A DNA stretch of 64,000 nt, taken from assembly GCA_016714565.1 (NCBI GenBank), contig JADKDM010000038.1:248001-312000 (forward strand). Reading direction: 5' to 3'. A program made the position numbers and the translations under genes. The notes under the pieces are model-generated. The model searched no databases and was not told the origin of the DNA. It saw only the letters and a list, made by a program, of their open reading frames with translations. Shown in pieces: positions 27,201-33,985 of this stretch (the first letter of the stretch is position 1; each line of letters opens with the position of its first letter). The stretch comes from Candidatus Villigracilis propinquus (GTDB taxonomy: Bacteria > Chloroflexota > Anaerolineae > Anaerolineales > Villigracilaceae).

Positions 27201-28998
27201 CCAATTCATCTGGCGTGAGCGGCAGGACAAACTCAAAGCGGCGGTTCATCAACTCGCCAAAATCCACGTAGCGCAGGGGCTTGTCGGTGAAATCCGCGCG
27301 CAGGGTGATGATCACATGCAGACGGCTGCGCTCATCCAACACGGCGGCGGCAAGATTTTCAAGCAGCAACGCGCGTTCATTTTCATCTTCGATCAGAGTG
27401 AACACTTCCTCAAATTGATCGATCACCAACACAAGTTCCACGGATGAGTCTTTGGGGAGAATGCGATGCACGGCACGCAGCAGGCCGCGGCTGCCATCCT
27501 TCATTTGCGATAACAAATGTTCAGGAGGATTGACCGCCACACGCAGCAGGGAGGCTTCAAGTTCTTCAAAAGGATGCCTGCCGGGCAGCATATCCACGAT
27601 GAACCAATTTTCGGAGCCGGGCAATCCGCCGCGGCGTAAAGCAGGAATTAATCCGGCTCGGACGACCGATGACTTGCCACTGCCACTCGGGCCGATGACT
27701 GCCAGAAAGCGACTCAGATCGCCACCCTCACCCAACCGCGCCAACAGTTGCTGGACCAGAGTCTCACGCCCGAAAAAATTATCAGCATCGGCTTCGCTGA
27801 AAGCGCGCAACCCCTTGAAGGGGTTGATGATCTCCACGTTTGGATCTTCCTCAACGTAAATCGTTACCGGATGCGCTGCCACCAAACCTTGAGCCGCGTG
27901 ACGGAAATCCTTATAAAAGGACAGAGCGTCCTCGTAACGATCTTCCGGGTCTTTGGCGGTTGCCCGTTCAATAACCTTGTCCAACGCGACGGGCAAACCT
28001 ATGTGATTTGCCGACAAGGACGGAACAGGCGCATTGATATGCTGCTGAATAAAATCGATCGGCGTGGGACCATTGAACGGCAACGCACCGGTTAACATTT
28101 CATACGTCATGATCCCCAGGCAATAGATATCTGTCTGAGGTTTTATGGAGAGCGAGCGGATCTGTTCCGGCGACATGTAATGCGGCGTCCCGACCAACTC
28201 GCCGATCTGAGTTCGATTCTCCATATCAGGATTACTGATATTCTTTGCGATGCCAAAGTCAGCAAGATAGGAGTTGTTATCTTCATCCAGCAAAACGTTT
28301 GCAGGTTTGAGGTCGCGGTGGATCACTCCAATGCGGTGGGCGGCGTTCAATGCCGAGCACATTTGTTCAAGGATATGGCTCGTTTCTTCTATTGAAAGTG
28401 CCCCCCGGCTTAACAAGTTTTGCACGTTCCCCCCGCGTAAGAGTCGCATCACCAGATACGCCACCCCTGGTTCGCGCCAATAATCATAGAGAGGCACGAT
28501 GTGCGGATGTTCGAGCCGTGCTACAAGCTGTGCTTCCGCCTCAAAACGGCGGATGAAATCAGGGTGGTTGGCATACACAGGCAGAATGATCTTGACCGCT
28601 ACTTCGCGCTCGACATTGGGCTGGACCGCCCGATAGACTGTGCCCATTCCACCCTTGCCGATGCGTTCGGCCAATGCGTAGCCGCGTATGGCGCGTCCTG
28701 TCAGGTCTTCGCGCCCAATTTCGTCCAATGATGGGGCTGGGGTGATAGCAGGGAAGTCCGAGGCTTCGGGGTGTACCGCGCGGGCACGGCGAACGAATTC
28801 GGCGCGGTCATCCAGTGGAATGGCGAGCGCCATGGCAAGCCGTTCCGCGATCTGAACGGAGGGGCGCAGATCGTCGGCTTCGATCTTGCGAAGAGTGATG
28901 GCTGCGCATCCCACGCGCCGCGCCAGTTCTTCCTGTGTAAGGTCCATTTCACGACGACGCTGCCTGACGTAACTACCAAATGTAATCTCTTGATTCAT
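24220..28998 (-). CDS. XRE HTH-Ser/Thr kinase-STAND NTPase-14xWD40 signalling protein
   Basis: A 1592-aa protein; the ATG at 28998 follows GGAGGCGG. Domains: XRE helix-turn-helix (1-60); a complete Hanks-type kinase (107-370) with GKGGMG, AVK, HRDLKPAN and DFG; a STAND-type NTPase (about 392-780) with Walker A GPSGSGKSS at 436-443 and Walker B LVLVIDQFEE at 522-531; a charged helical stretch and one membrane segment (near 905-925, ISGALVLAIILASVAMFF); then 14 WD40 units (985-1575, each with a SPDG turn and a WD pair), enough for two seven-bladed propellers. It combines DNA binding, phosphorylation and NLR-like sensing in one chain. STAND-WD40 proteins are switches that oligomerise on ligand binding, and many act in biological conflict. 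It is divergent from a TIR-FGE gene, 178 bases away. Confidence 0.93.
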   Translation of the reverse strand: MNQEITFGSYVRQRRREMDLTQEELARRVGCAAITLRKIEADDLRPSVQIAERLAMALAIPLDDRAEFVRRARAVHPEASDFPAITPAPSLDEIGREDLTGRAIRGYALAERIGKGGMGTVYRAVQPNVEREVAVKIILPVYANHPDFIRRFEAEAQLVARLEHPHIVPLYDYWREPGVAYLVMRLLRGGNVQNLLSRGALSIEETSHILEQMCSALNAAHRIGVIHRDLKPANVLLDEDNNSYLADFGIAKNISNPDMENRTQIGELVGTPHYMSPEQIRSLSIKPQTDIYCLGIMTYEMLTGALPFNGPTPIDFIQQHINAPVPSLSANHIGLPVALDKVIERATAKDPEDRYEDALSFYKDFRHAAQGLVAAHPVTIYVEEDPNVEIINPFKGLRAFSEADADNFFGRETLVQQLLARLGEGGDLSRFLAVIGPSGSGKSSVVRAGLIPALRRGGLPGSENWFIVDMLPGRHPFEELEASLLRVAVNPPEHLLSQMKDGSRGLLRAVHRILPKDSSVELVLVIDQFEEVFTLIEDENERALLLENLAAAVLDERSRLHVIITLRADFTDKPLRYVDFGELMNRRFEFVLPLTPDELERAVLNPAQRVGLKLEKGLVSTIIREVGNQPGALPLLQYALSELFDSRDGRVLTNKAYHEIGGVLGALGRSAETIYTELDEAVRSAARQLFLRLVTLGEGTEDTRRRVLREELEGLTAVGGVALSSEAISKGQWSTVIDIFGKARLLSFDRDPVTRGATVEVAHEALLREWSRLREWLTESRSDVRIQRQLATAANEWNSAKQDISFLLSGARLEQFEGWAANTTIALTQTERAFLSASVVERDHRELEEQSRQKRELETAHKLAETEKQAALRLRGRNRIISGALVLAIILASVAMFFGNQATQNSRRAEAEKQVAISRELASAAVTNLDTDPERSILLALQAEATAHTTEAENALHRSVLTSRVALVLQHDDLVNNVIYSPDGNHIATASADKTAKIWDAKTGELLLTLAGHTDEVWGLTYSPDGKRIATSSPDKTVKVWDAINGKELFTLTGFPEDGISVKFSPDGTYMVTSSFYNIVKIWDATSGKELFTFVTKDTAIYDVAFSPDGNRLATCGADGIAQVWDASSGKELLTLPVEGASLLLSIVYSTDGTRIAAAGGDTQHPIATVWDAATGKILLSGNFGHTNAINAIAISSDGTLVATVADDQKAKIWDSTTGQVLHTLSGHASTILNLAFSPDGKQLATASWDGTARVWDITPAKEALIIPFADTTTNTWSEYLSYSPDGTRLLTDYTDGNARIWDAVTGKELMYLEGPALYTAYSADGKLAASGNYENTVIVWDLQTGKQRSTLVGHTAAIFQVAFSPDGIHLASTSADGSVIIWDLSNDKALRTLRGDEEMLLSVAYSPDGKYLVAGGGTMGKISNINGYVWDTATGEIFLTLPVDSTVTAVNYSPDGRQVAITSFNGTISLWDAFTGKQLLSWRGHTGSSYQVAFSPDGKSIATASGDGTARLWDAASGLNLLTLPFDSGGGGSVAFSLDGKQLAVGGRSGISIFYLQIEDVIALAQSRVTRTLTTEECQQYLHMDVCPAAP

Positions 28999-29036
28999 AC
29001 CGCCTCCTCCAATTACCCGGACTTTCTGTATAAACG

Positions 29037-29065
29037 AGTATAGCGTGTGGAGGGAGGGAATTCAA
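29037..29065 (-). promoter_or_regulatory. promoter of the kinase-STAND gene
   Basis: On the minus strand TTGAAT (29060-29065) and TATACT (29037-29042) are separated by exactly 17 bases. The -35 touches the inverted repeat at 29064-29080. Confidence 0.6.
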
Positions 29066-29080
29066 GAACTTTTAGTTCTT
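29064..29080. promoter_or_regulatory. inverted repeat in the divergent promoter region, candidate operator
   Basis: AAGAAC (29064-29069), TTTTA, GTTCTT (29075-29080) is a perfect 6-bp inverted repeat overlapping the -35 of the STAND gene. The HTH domain of that protein is an obvious candidate to bind it. Confidence 0.4.
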
Positions 29081-29134
29081 ATATCGTTTTTTGTATCGGT
29101 CAGTTTTTTAAGGGGCAAGGTTCCATGTTAGAGA

Positions 29135-29140
29135 TATAAT
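29135..29140 (+). promoter_or_regulatory. -10 box of the TIR-FGE gene
   Basis: TATAAT at 29135-29140 lies 36 bases before the ATG at 29177. No good -35 was found at 17 bases. Confidence 0.4.
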
Positions 29141-29176
29141 CCGCTCAATTACATCCTGTCTGTGGGACACAAACCT

Positions 29177-30469
29177 ATGACCCGACCTCTAAGCGTTTTC
29201 CTCTGCCATGCTTCACAAGACAAACCTGCCGTACGTGAGCTATACAAACGTCTTTCGTCTGAAAAATGGATCGATCCATGGCTAGATGAAGAGAATTTGC
29301 TGCCCGGGCAGGATTTTGATTTTGAGATCATTAAAGCCGCACGGGATGCAGATGCAATCATTATTTGTCTTTCCAAAGTTTCCGTTGCCAAAGAGGGATA
29401 TGTCAACAAAGAGATCAGGCGCGCGCTAGATGTAGCCGATGAAAAGCCTGAAGGTACGATCTACGTTATTCCTTTACGCTTGGATGAATGTGAACCGTCA
29501 TTTGAACGCTTGAAGAAACTACATTGGGCGGATTATTTCAATCCGAATTCACATGAAAAACTACTCAAGTCTTTGCATGCCCGTGCTGTGGCGTTGAATA
29601 TAGAAATCCCTGAAAATGTTGCTGAAATAAAAGTAAATATACCTGCATATGAAGGTCATGATCTCCATGACTTCATTCAAATCCCTGTTCAAGAGAATTC
29701 CAAGGTTCCCCATCCTTTCTGGATCGGTAAATACCCGGTAACTAATTCGCAATATGAACGTTTCCTGGATGCCCCCGATTTCTCCAATCCTGTATACTGG
29801 CTCGACTTCTTAAAGTTCGATGTGAATTGTCAGCCAATTGGCGATTGGGGGAAGTCGGGTTTTAATTTCTTGCAAGAAGAACTCAAAAAGACAAAGTCAC
29901 ACACACTGATCCCTCGTTTTTGGGATCATAAAGATTTTGGAAGATCAAATCCGCACCATCCTTTAGTGGGGGTCTCCTGGTTTGAAGCCAGCGCATATTG
30001 TGAGTGGCTATTACAGAATTGGGACCGACTTCCGGAAGGCAAAGAGAATCCGCAATTAAGACCGCAATCGATGCGGCTGCCTTTGGAAACAGAATGGGTA
30101 CTTGCAGCTGGTGGTGGAATTCCGGAAAAGCGCTACCCGTGGGATGAGGCAGGAAATGCAACAACTTCTCTGAAGGTGCTTTTACAGCGGGCTAACATTG
30201 AAGAGAGCGGGATAGCCCATACGACACCAGTGTTTACTTATCCATTGGGAAAAAGTACTTTGGGTGTCATGGATATGGCTGGCAATGTTTGGGAATGGCA
30301 GGCGAATTTCATTAATAAAGAATTTGAATGGCTGGCTTTTCGTGGTGGCTCGTGGTATCTCAATCAATTTGTTGAGCGTTTTTCCGGTCGTTTGTTCTTC
30401 CATATTTCCCGCCCAACAAAAGCATGGAACGATTATGGTTTTCGCGTGCTAGCTCTTCCTAGTTCATAA
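29177..30469 (+). CDS. TIR domain-FGE/sulfatase-modifying-like fusion protein
   Basis: 430 aa from the ATG at 29177 (a GTG at 29162 is possible). Residues 1-135 are a TIR domain: VFLCHASQDKPAVRELYKRL, WLDEENLLPGQDFD, and a glutamate in YVNKEIRRALD at the place of the NADase catalytic residue. Residues about 165-430 are an FGE/SUMF1-like domain with FWIGKYPVTNSQYERFL, LVGVSWFEASAYCEWL, GNVWEWQ and FRGGSWYLNQ. The redox cysteines that make formylglycine are not found after GGSW, so this domain is more likely a ligand- or peptide-binding module, as in lectin-like members. TIR domains in bacteria often deplete NAD in defence. It is divergent from a STAND-kinase gene, and the two probably work together; that is an inference. 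Confidence 0.9.
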   Translation: MTRPLSVFLCHASQDKPAVRELYKRLSSEKWIDPWLDEENLLPGQDFDFEIIKAARDADAIIICLSKVSVAKEGYVNKEIRRALDVADEKPEGTIYVIPLRLDECEPSFERLKKLHWADYFNPNSHEKLLKSLHARAVALNIEIPENVAEIKVNIPAYEGHDLHDFIQIPVQENSKVPHPFWIGKYPVTNSQYERFLDAPDFSNPVYWLDFLKFDVNCQPIGDWGKSGFNFLQEELKKTKSHTLIPRFWDHKDFGRSNPHHPLVGVSWFEASAYCEWLLQNWDRLPEGKENPQLRPQSMRLPLETEWVLAAGGGIPEKRYPWDEAGNATTSLKVLLQRANIEESGIAHTTPVFTYPLGKSTLGVMDMAGNVWEWQANFINKEFEWLAFRGGSWYLNQFVERFSGRLFFHISRPTKAWNDYGFRVLALPSS

Positions 30470-30486
30470 GTATTTATACAATTTAA

Positions 30487-30800
30487 GAGATAGCGGGTTC
30501 GTACAAAGATTCCTGATAGACAAATTCGCGGTACGTAACTTTTTCCATCCCTGTTTTTACGCGAAAATTAGCAAGAAACAACAAAAGAACCGCCATTCTA
30601 GGGCGGTTCTTTCATTTTATTCCTAGCGGTCCCGACGGGGAAAGAGCCCGTGAAGCGTAACTATTTACCTACTGATTTTGAGTCTTGTAAGGTGTTTTTC
30701 CTGTAAAGACTTGCTGACTTTACGTGCGGACGCTGAGACTGTCAAGCAATTTATGGGGGATTTCGTTAAAGTCGAGACAATTGTCCACTTATGTCTACTC
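30487..30800. repeat. dispersed IS-derived repeat, copy 3
   Basis: It begins GATAGCGGGTTCGTACAAAG, matching 47341 onward, and continues with CGTAACTTTTTCCATCCC (30533) and GTTTTTACGCGAAAATTAGC. It then has a hairpin, GAACCGCC and GGCGGTTC, at about 30588-30608, followed by GGTCCCGACGGGG, and it ends GTTAAAGTCGAGACAATTGTC at about 30763-30783. The gap between the TIR-FGE gene and pfkA (449 bases) is filled mainly by this element. Confidence 0.75.
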
Positions 30801-30918
30801 ATGTTATCAAGAGAGTTGTTTATTTCACCCATCAAGGCCGGACGAACAAACTAGCGAGTATAAGCAAGGCTAGGGAGCATTTGTCAAGATCAGAATGCGG
30901 CTATCTTCTTTATAGTGT

Positions 30919-31890
30919 CTATCTTGCCAGCTTTTGCGCCAGTTTCAGCAGACGCAAATCCAGTAGCTTTTTGTTGGAAACCACTTCGGTCAGCGGCGTG
31001 GCTGTAATTTCACCCTTGACTAAGCCCACCAATACTCCATGCTCGCCGCGAGCCAGACGGTCCACTGCATCAGCCCCCAAGCGGGTCGCTAATAGGCGGT
31101 CATAGGCGCTGGGGGCACCGCCACGCTGAACATGTCCCAAGGTCGTCACCCGCAGATCAAACCCCAGGCGTTCTTTGTGTTCCTTGAAATAATCCACCAA
31201 CGCTCCAGCGTTGTATTTGGCGCCTTCGGCGACAACCACCAGTGCATGCGCTTGTCCTCGCTCATAGGCGCTGCGTAATTCACCTGCTAAGACTTCTGGA
31301 TTGGTCTCCACCTCTGGGATGACAATCGCCTCAGTTCCCCCGGCAATGCCTGCCATCAATGCCAGATAACCACAGTCACGTCCCATTACTTCGATAAGAA
31401 AGGCGCGTTCGTGAGACAGGGCAGTGACCTTGAGTCGGTCAATTGCTTCCAGTGCGATGTTGAGAGCCGTATCCACCCCAATGGTAATATCTGATCCGTA
31501 GAGGTCGTTGTCAATGGTCGAAGCCACTCCGACAACAGGAAAGCCCATCTGAGATAAAGCATATGCGCCAGCCTGAGAGCCACCACCTCCGATGATTATT
31601 AAAGCTTCAATCTTGTGCTCTTTCAAAACGCGCAAGCCTTTCTGTCGCCCATCCTCAGTCTTAAATTCGGGACAACGGGCACTACCCAACATTGTGCCTC
31701 CCAGCTGAATAATGCCACTCACATCGCGGGCGCCCAACGGTATGACATTGTTGGTGATGAGACCGGTGTAGCCATGTCGGACGCCCATAATTTGCCAACC
31801 CATATCAACACCAACCCGTACAACAGACCGGATAGCGGCGTTCATGCCGGGAGCATCGCCTCCGCTGGTGAGTACAGCTAAACATTTCAT
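30919..31890 (-). CDS. pfkA: 6-phosphofructokinase, atypical nucleotide loop
   Basis: 323 aa from the ATG at 31890, which follows AAAGGAGTAAAT; a longer frame adds nothing conserved. Family motifs: LTSGGDAPGMNAAIRSVVR at the start, TIDNDLYGSDITIGVDTAL with the catalytic aspartate, EVMGRDCGYLAL and a C-terminal LGHVQRGGAPS. The nucleotide loop reads GGGGSQAGAY where ATP-dependent enzymes have GGDGS and pyrophosphate enzymes GGDDT, so the Mg-binding aspartate is replaced by glycine. This leaves the phosphoryl donor and even full activity in question. In glycolysis it would convert fructose 6-phosphate to the 1,6-bisphosphate. A single gene unit. Confidence 0.9.
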   Translation of the reverse strand: MKCLAVLTSGGDAPGMNAAIRSVVRVGVDMGWQIMGVRHGYTGLITNNVIPLGARDVSGIIQLGGTMLGSARCPEFKTEDGRQKGLRVLKEHKIEALIIIGGGGSQAGAYALSQMGFPVVGVASTIDNDLYGSDITIGVDTALNIALEAIDRLKVTALSHERAFLIEVMGRDCGYLALMAGIAGGTEAIVIPEVETNPEVLAGELRSAYERGQAHALVVVAEGAKYNAGALVDYFKEHKERLGFDLRVTTLGHVQRGGAPSAYDRLLATRLGADAVDRLARGEHGVLVGLVKGEITATPLTEVVSNKKLLDLRLLKLAQKLAR

Positions 31891-32107
31891 ATTTACTCCT
31901 TTCTGTCGTAAGAAACAAAACAATAATTGTAGGTGCAAAGATTCAAACGTGAAGAAAACACAAGATGGAACTGGCAACGTGAGATGTGGATACTCGCCAA
32001 TCAGAAACGGTGGCCAGACACTTACAAAAGTCAGTAGTAATCAGGTGCTGAGCAGGACAGGATATATTTCGTTCACGTTGTGCAAATAGGTTGACTGCAT
32101 TGATAAC

Positions 32108-32299
32108 TCAATCCTTTTTATTCTTTTGCGATAGAGAAGCGCCAATAGCCGCGCCGAGCATGACCCCGAGAGCGAGACCAACGGGAATATTATGGAAGGC
32201 AACACCAAGTGGCAATCCGATGGCGATACCAATTGCAAGTCCCTGTCCGATTCTATCGGCGGCTTTCTTTGGCTGAGGATCTTTCTGTTCGTTAGACAT
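32108..32299 (-). CDS. small glycine-zipper membrane protein
   Basis: 63 aa from the ATG at 32299 after GAGGAAAAA. Two hydrophobic stretches rich in Gly/Ala at 4-residue spacing (GQGLAIGIAIGLPLGVAF and GLALGVMLGAAIGASL) are flanked by charged ends. It resembles small glycine-zipper proteins often annotated only as hypothetical. The function is unknown. Confidence 0.7.
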   Translation of the reverse strand: MSNEQKDPQPKKAADRIGQGLAIGIAIGLPLGVAFHNIPVGLALGVMLGAAIGASLSQKNKKD

Positions 32300-32376
32300 T
32301 GGTTTTTCCTCTATTCTTATTTTGAATATGGATTGATCTTATTAGCAATGGAAAAATTGCTGTGATTCCAGATCAA

Positions 32377-33861
32377 TTAAGGGCGGCGCGTTTCGAAGAT
32401 CACTTCAGGGTATTGCTTTGCTAACCCATCGAACAGCGTCTCAGAACTACCCTTCAAATGTTGGTCGAAAAATGCCAGCGAATATGCGTTGATAATATCG
32501 TGTGCTCGCTGGATACCGATTGGCCCACTGAAACCAATTGCCGGGAAAATCGGCGATATATAAGAAGCATCCGTCAAATCGATGTGGAACATCCCGGGTA
32601 CCTGCACGAAGTAGCCATCTCCAGGCAGGCTGTTATACACCGCACGCATGGTGGACTGGGTTTGTTCGATGTCTTCCTCCGTCCAGCCACCAGATTTTTC
32701 TCTTTCGAGTCTCATTGTCTCAGCATCGCGGGTGATCCACATGACTGGCTGTTGCAAACCCAACTGAACGACATCGGCGCTCATGACAACATCCATCACC
32801 AAGCATGCCTTGAGACGTGGATCTTTCAAGCAAGCCTCGGCACCAACGATACCGCCGAATGAAACTCCAAATACACCAATGTGCTTCAAGTCCAACCTTT
32901 CTGTCAGGATATTATTTGGGTCAGTAGTATTGATCGCAGCAAGTTGATCGAGCGAAAAGCTAACATCCTGCTCAAAATATGAAATGATATCGTCGGTAAA
33001 AGCCTGACCATTTAACAGCGGAACATTTTCAGACGGTCTGACGCTTTGTTGTGTGAGAGGATCCATCTGGCTTTTTGACAACCCAGCAATTTGGTGCCCA
33101 TTCGGGAAAACTACCGACGCAGAGACACCAGGCTGATCGATACCTACAACGATGTATCCATGCGAGACTAATTCTTCAACTTGAAAGGTGCTCATCTGAC
33201 GATAGCCAGTGAGTCCTTCCAGAAAGACAAGCACTGGGTAGTTGTTCCTGTCTTTCGCTACGGGTGCGGATGATACGGCGTTTGTGGTGACGTACTTAAG
33301 GTGTTTCAGGGAGAAATCCGGTAAATTATGTAAGCGCGCCATAGCTGTCGCAATAATGTCGGAATCTTGTATGTTTGAAGCATATGGAGATGACAATTCC
33401 GTATTAGCTGGATACCAAATCTGCACCATGAGTTCACGATGATCGTTTGGTTCGACGCTGAAAACTTCCAAGCGATTAACATCCACCCAGTGATAAGTCA
33501 ACGTGCCGATCTTGTATGGTCCACTTGGGCGTGGGAAACGGAATACTGGAAGTGCAATCGGTAAAATGATGGATACGATCAACGCGAATGCACTCAGCCC
33601 GATGGCAAGCCGTTTGATCACAAGCTGCTCATCCAAAAGAATAGTGTTCTGCAATAGCCAGGCAAGGAATAACAGTCCAGCCAGCGTATACGCAGGAACC
33701 ATCTGCCAGTGTGGAGCCTCCATCAGTATTTGTGAAACAGCTATCAGCAGAGCGAGAGGCGCCAAATATCGCATCCAGAATAATGCGCCAGGTAGAGGAA
33801 TCATCAACACGAAGAAGGTCAATAGATGGATGAATGACAACAGGAATTCAAAAGGTCTCAT
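32377..33861 (-). CDS. membrane-anchored alpha/beta hydrolase, PAF-acetylhydrolase-like
   Basis: A 494-aa protein. Residues 1-125 hold four hydrophobic segments; the rest is an alpha/beta hydrolase fold facing outside. The nucleophile elbow is GVSFGG (HIGVFGVSFGGIVGAE, residue about 320), the oxyanion region includes VLVFLEGLTGYRQMSTF, and the catalytic His is probably in QVPGMFHIDLTD. The order and the YHWVDVNRLEVFS start of the domain match the family of plasma PAF acetylhydrolase and its bacterial relatives, which cleave short or oxidised acyl chains. The substrate here is unknown. Confidence 0.8.
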   Translation of the reverse strand: MRPFEFLLSFIHLLTFFVLMIPLPGALFWMRYLAPLALLIAVSQILMEAPHWQMVPAYTLAGLLFLAWLLQNTILLDEQLVIKRLAIGLSAFALIVSIILPIALPVFRFPRPSGPYKIGTLTYHWVDVNRLEVFSVEPNDHRELMVQIWYPANTELSSPYASNIQDSDIIATAMARLHNLPDFSLKHLKYVTTNAVSSAPVAKDRNNYPVLVFLEGLTGYRQMSTFQVEELVSHGYIVVGIDQPGVSASVVFPNGHQIAGLSKSQMDPLTQQSVRPSENVPLLNGQAFTDDIISYFEQDVSFSLDQLAAINTTDPNNILTERLDLKHIGVFGVSFGGIVGAEACLKDPRLKACLVMDVVMSADVVQLGLQQPVMWITRDAETMRLEREKSGGWTEEDIEQTQSTMRAVYNSLPGDGYFVQVPGMFHIDLTDASYISPIFPAIGFSGPIGIQRAHDIINAYSLAFFDQHLKGSSETLFDGLAKQYPEVIFETRRP

Positions 33862-33985
33862 CTGTCCGCCTCATCCGCACCGGAAGTTGCTTGCTGCAAA
33901 TCTGCATTCCCTGCGCTTTGAGTTTGGGCCATCGCCTCGGACCTCCACACGTTTACTATCAGGACTGCCACCATACGATTTGTTT
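33862..33985. other. gap between hydrolase and ATPase genes
   Basis: No gene or terminator could be supported in these bases. Confidence 0.4.

Noticed and set aside
27112..27859. Two long open frames opposite the STAND-kinase gene
   Set aside because: Shadows of a long intact gene; no ribosome site and no recognisable domain.
24220..28998. Avs- or Cas-type antiviral STAND system by name
   Set aside because: No fused nuclease effector and no sequence feature specific to a named defence family; only the general STAND/WD40 class is supported.
29177..30469. Sulfatase-activating (formylglycine-generating) enzyme
   Set aside because: The FGE-like domain lacks the cysteines expected after GGSW and no sulfatase gene is near.
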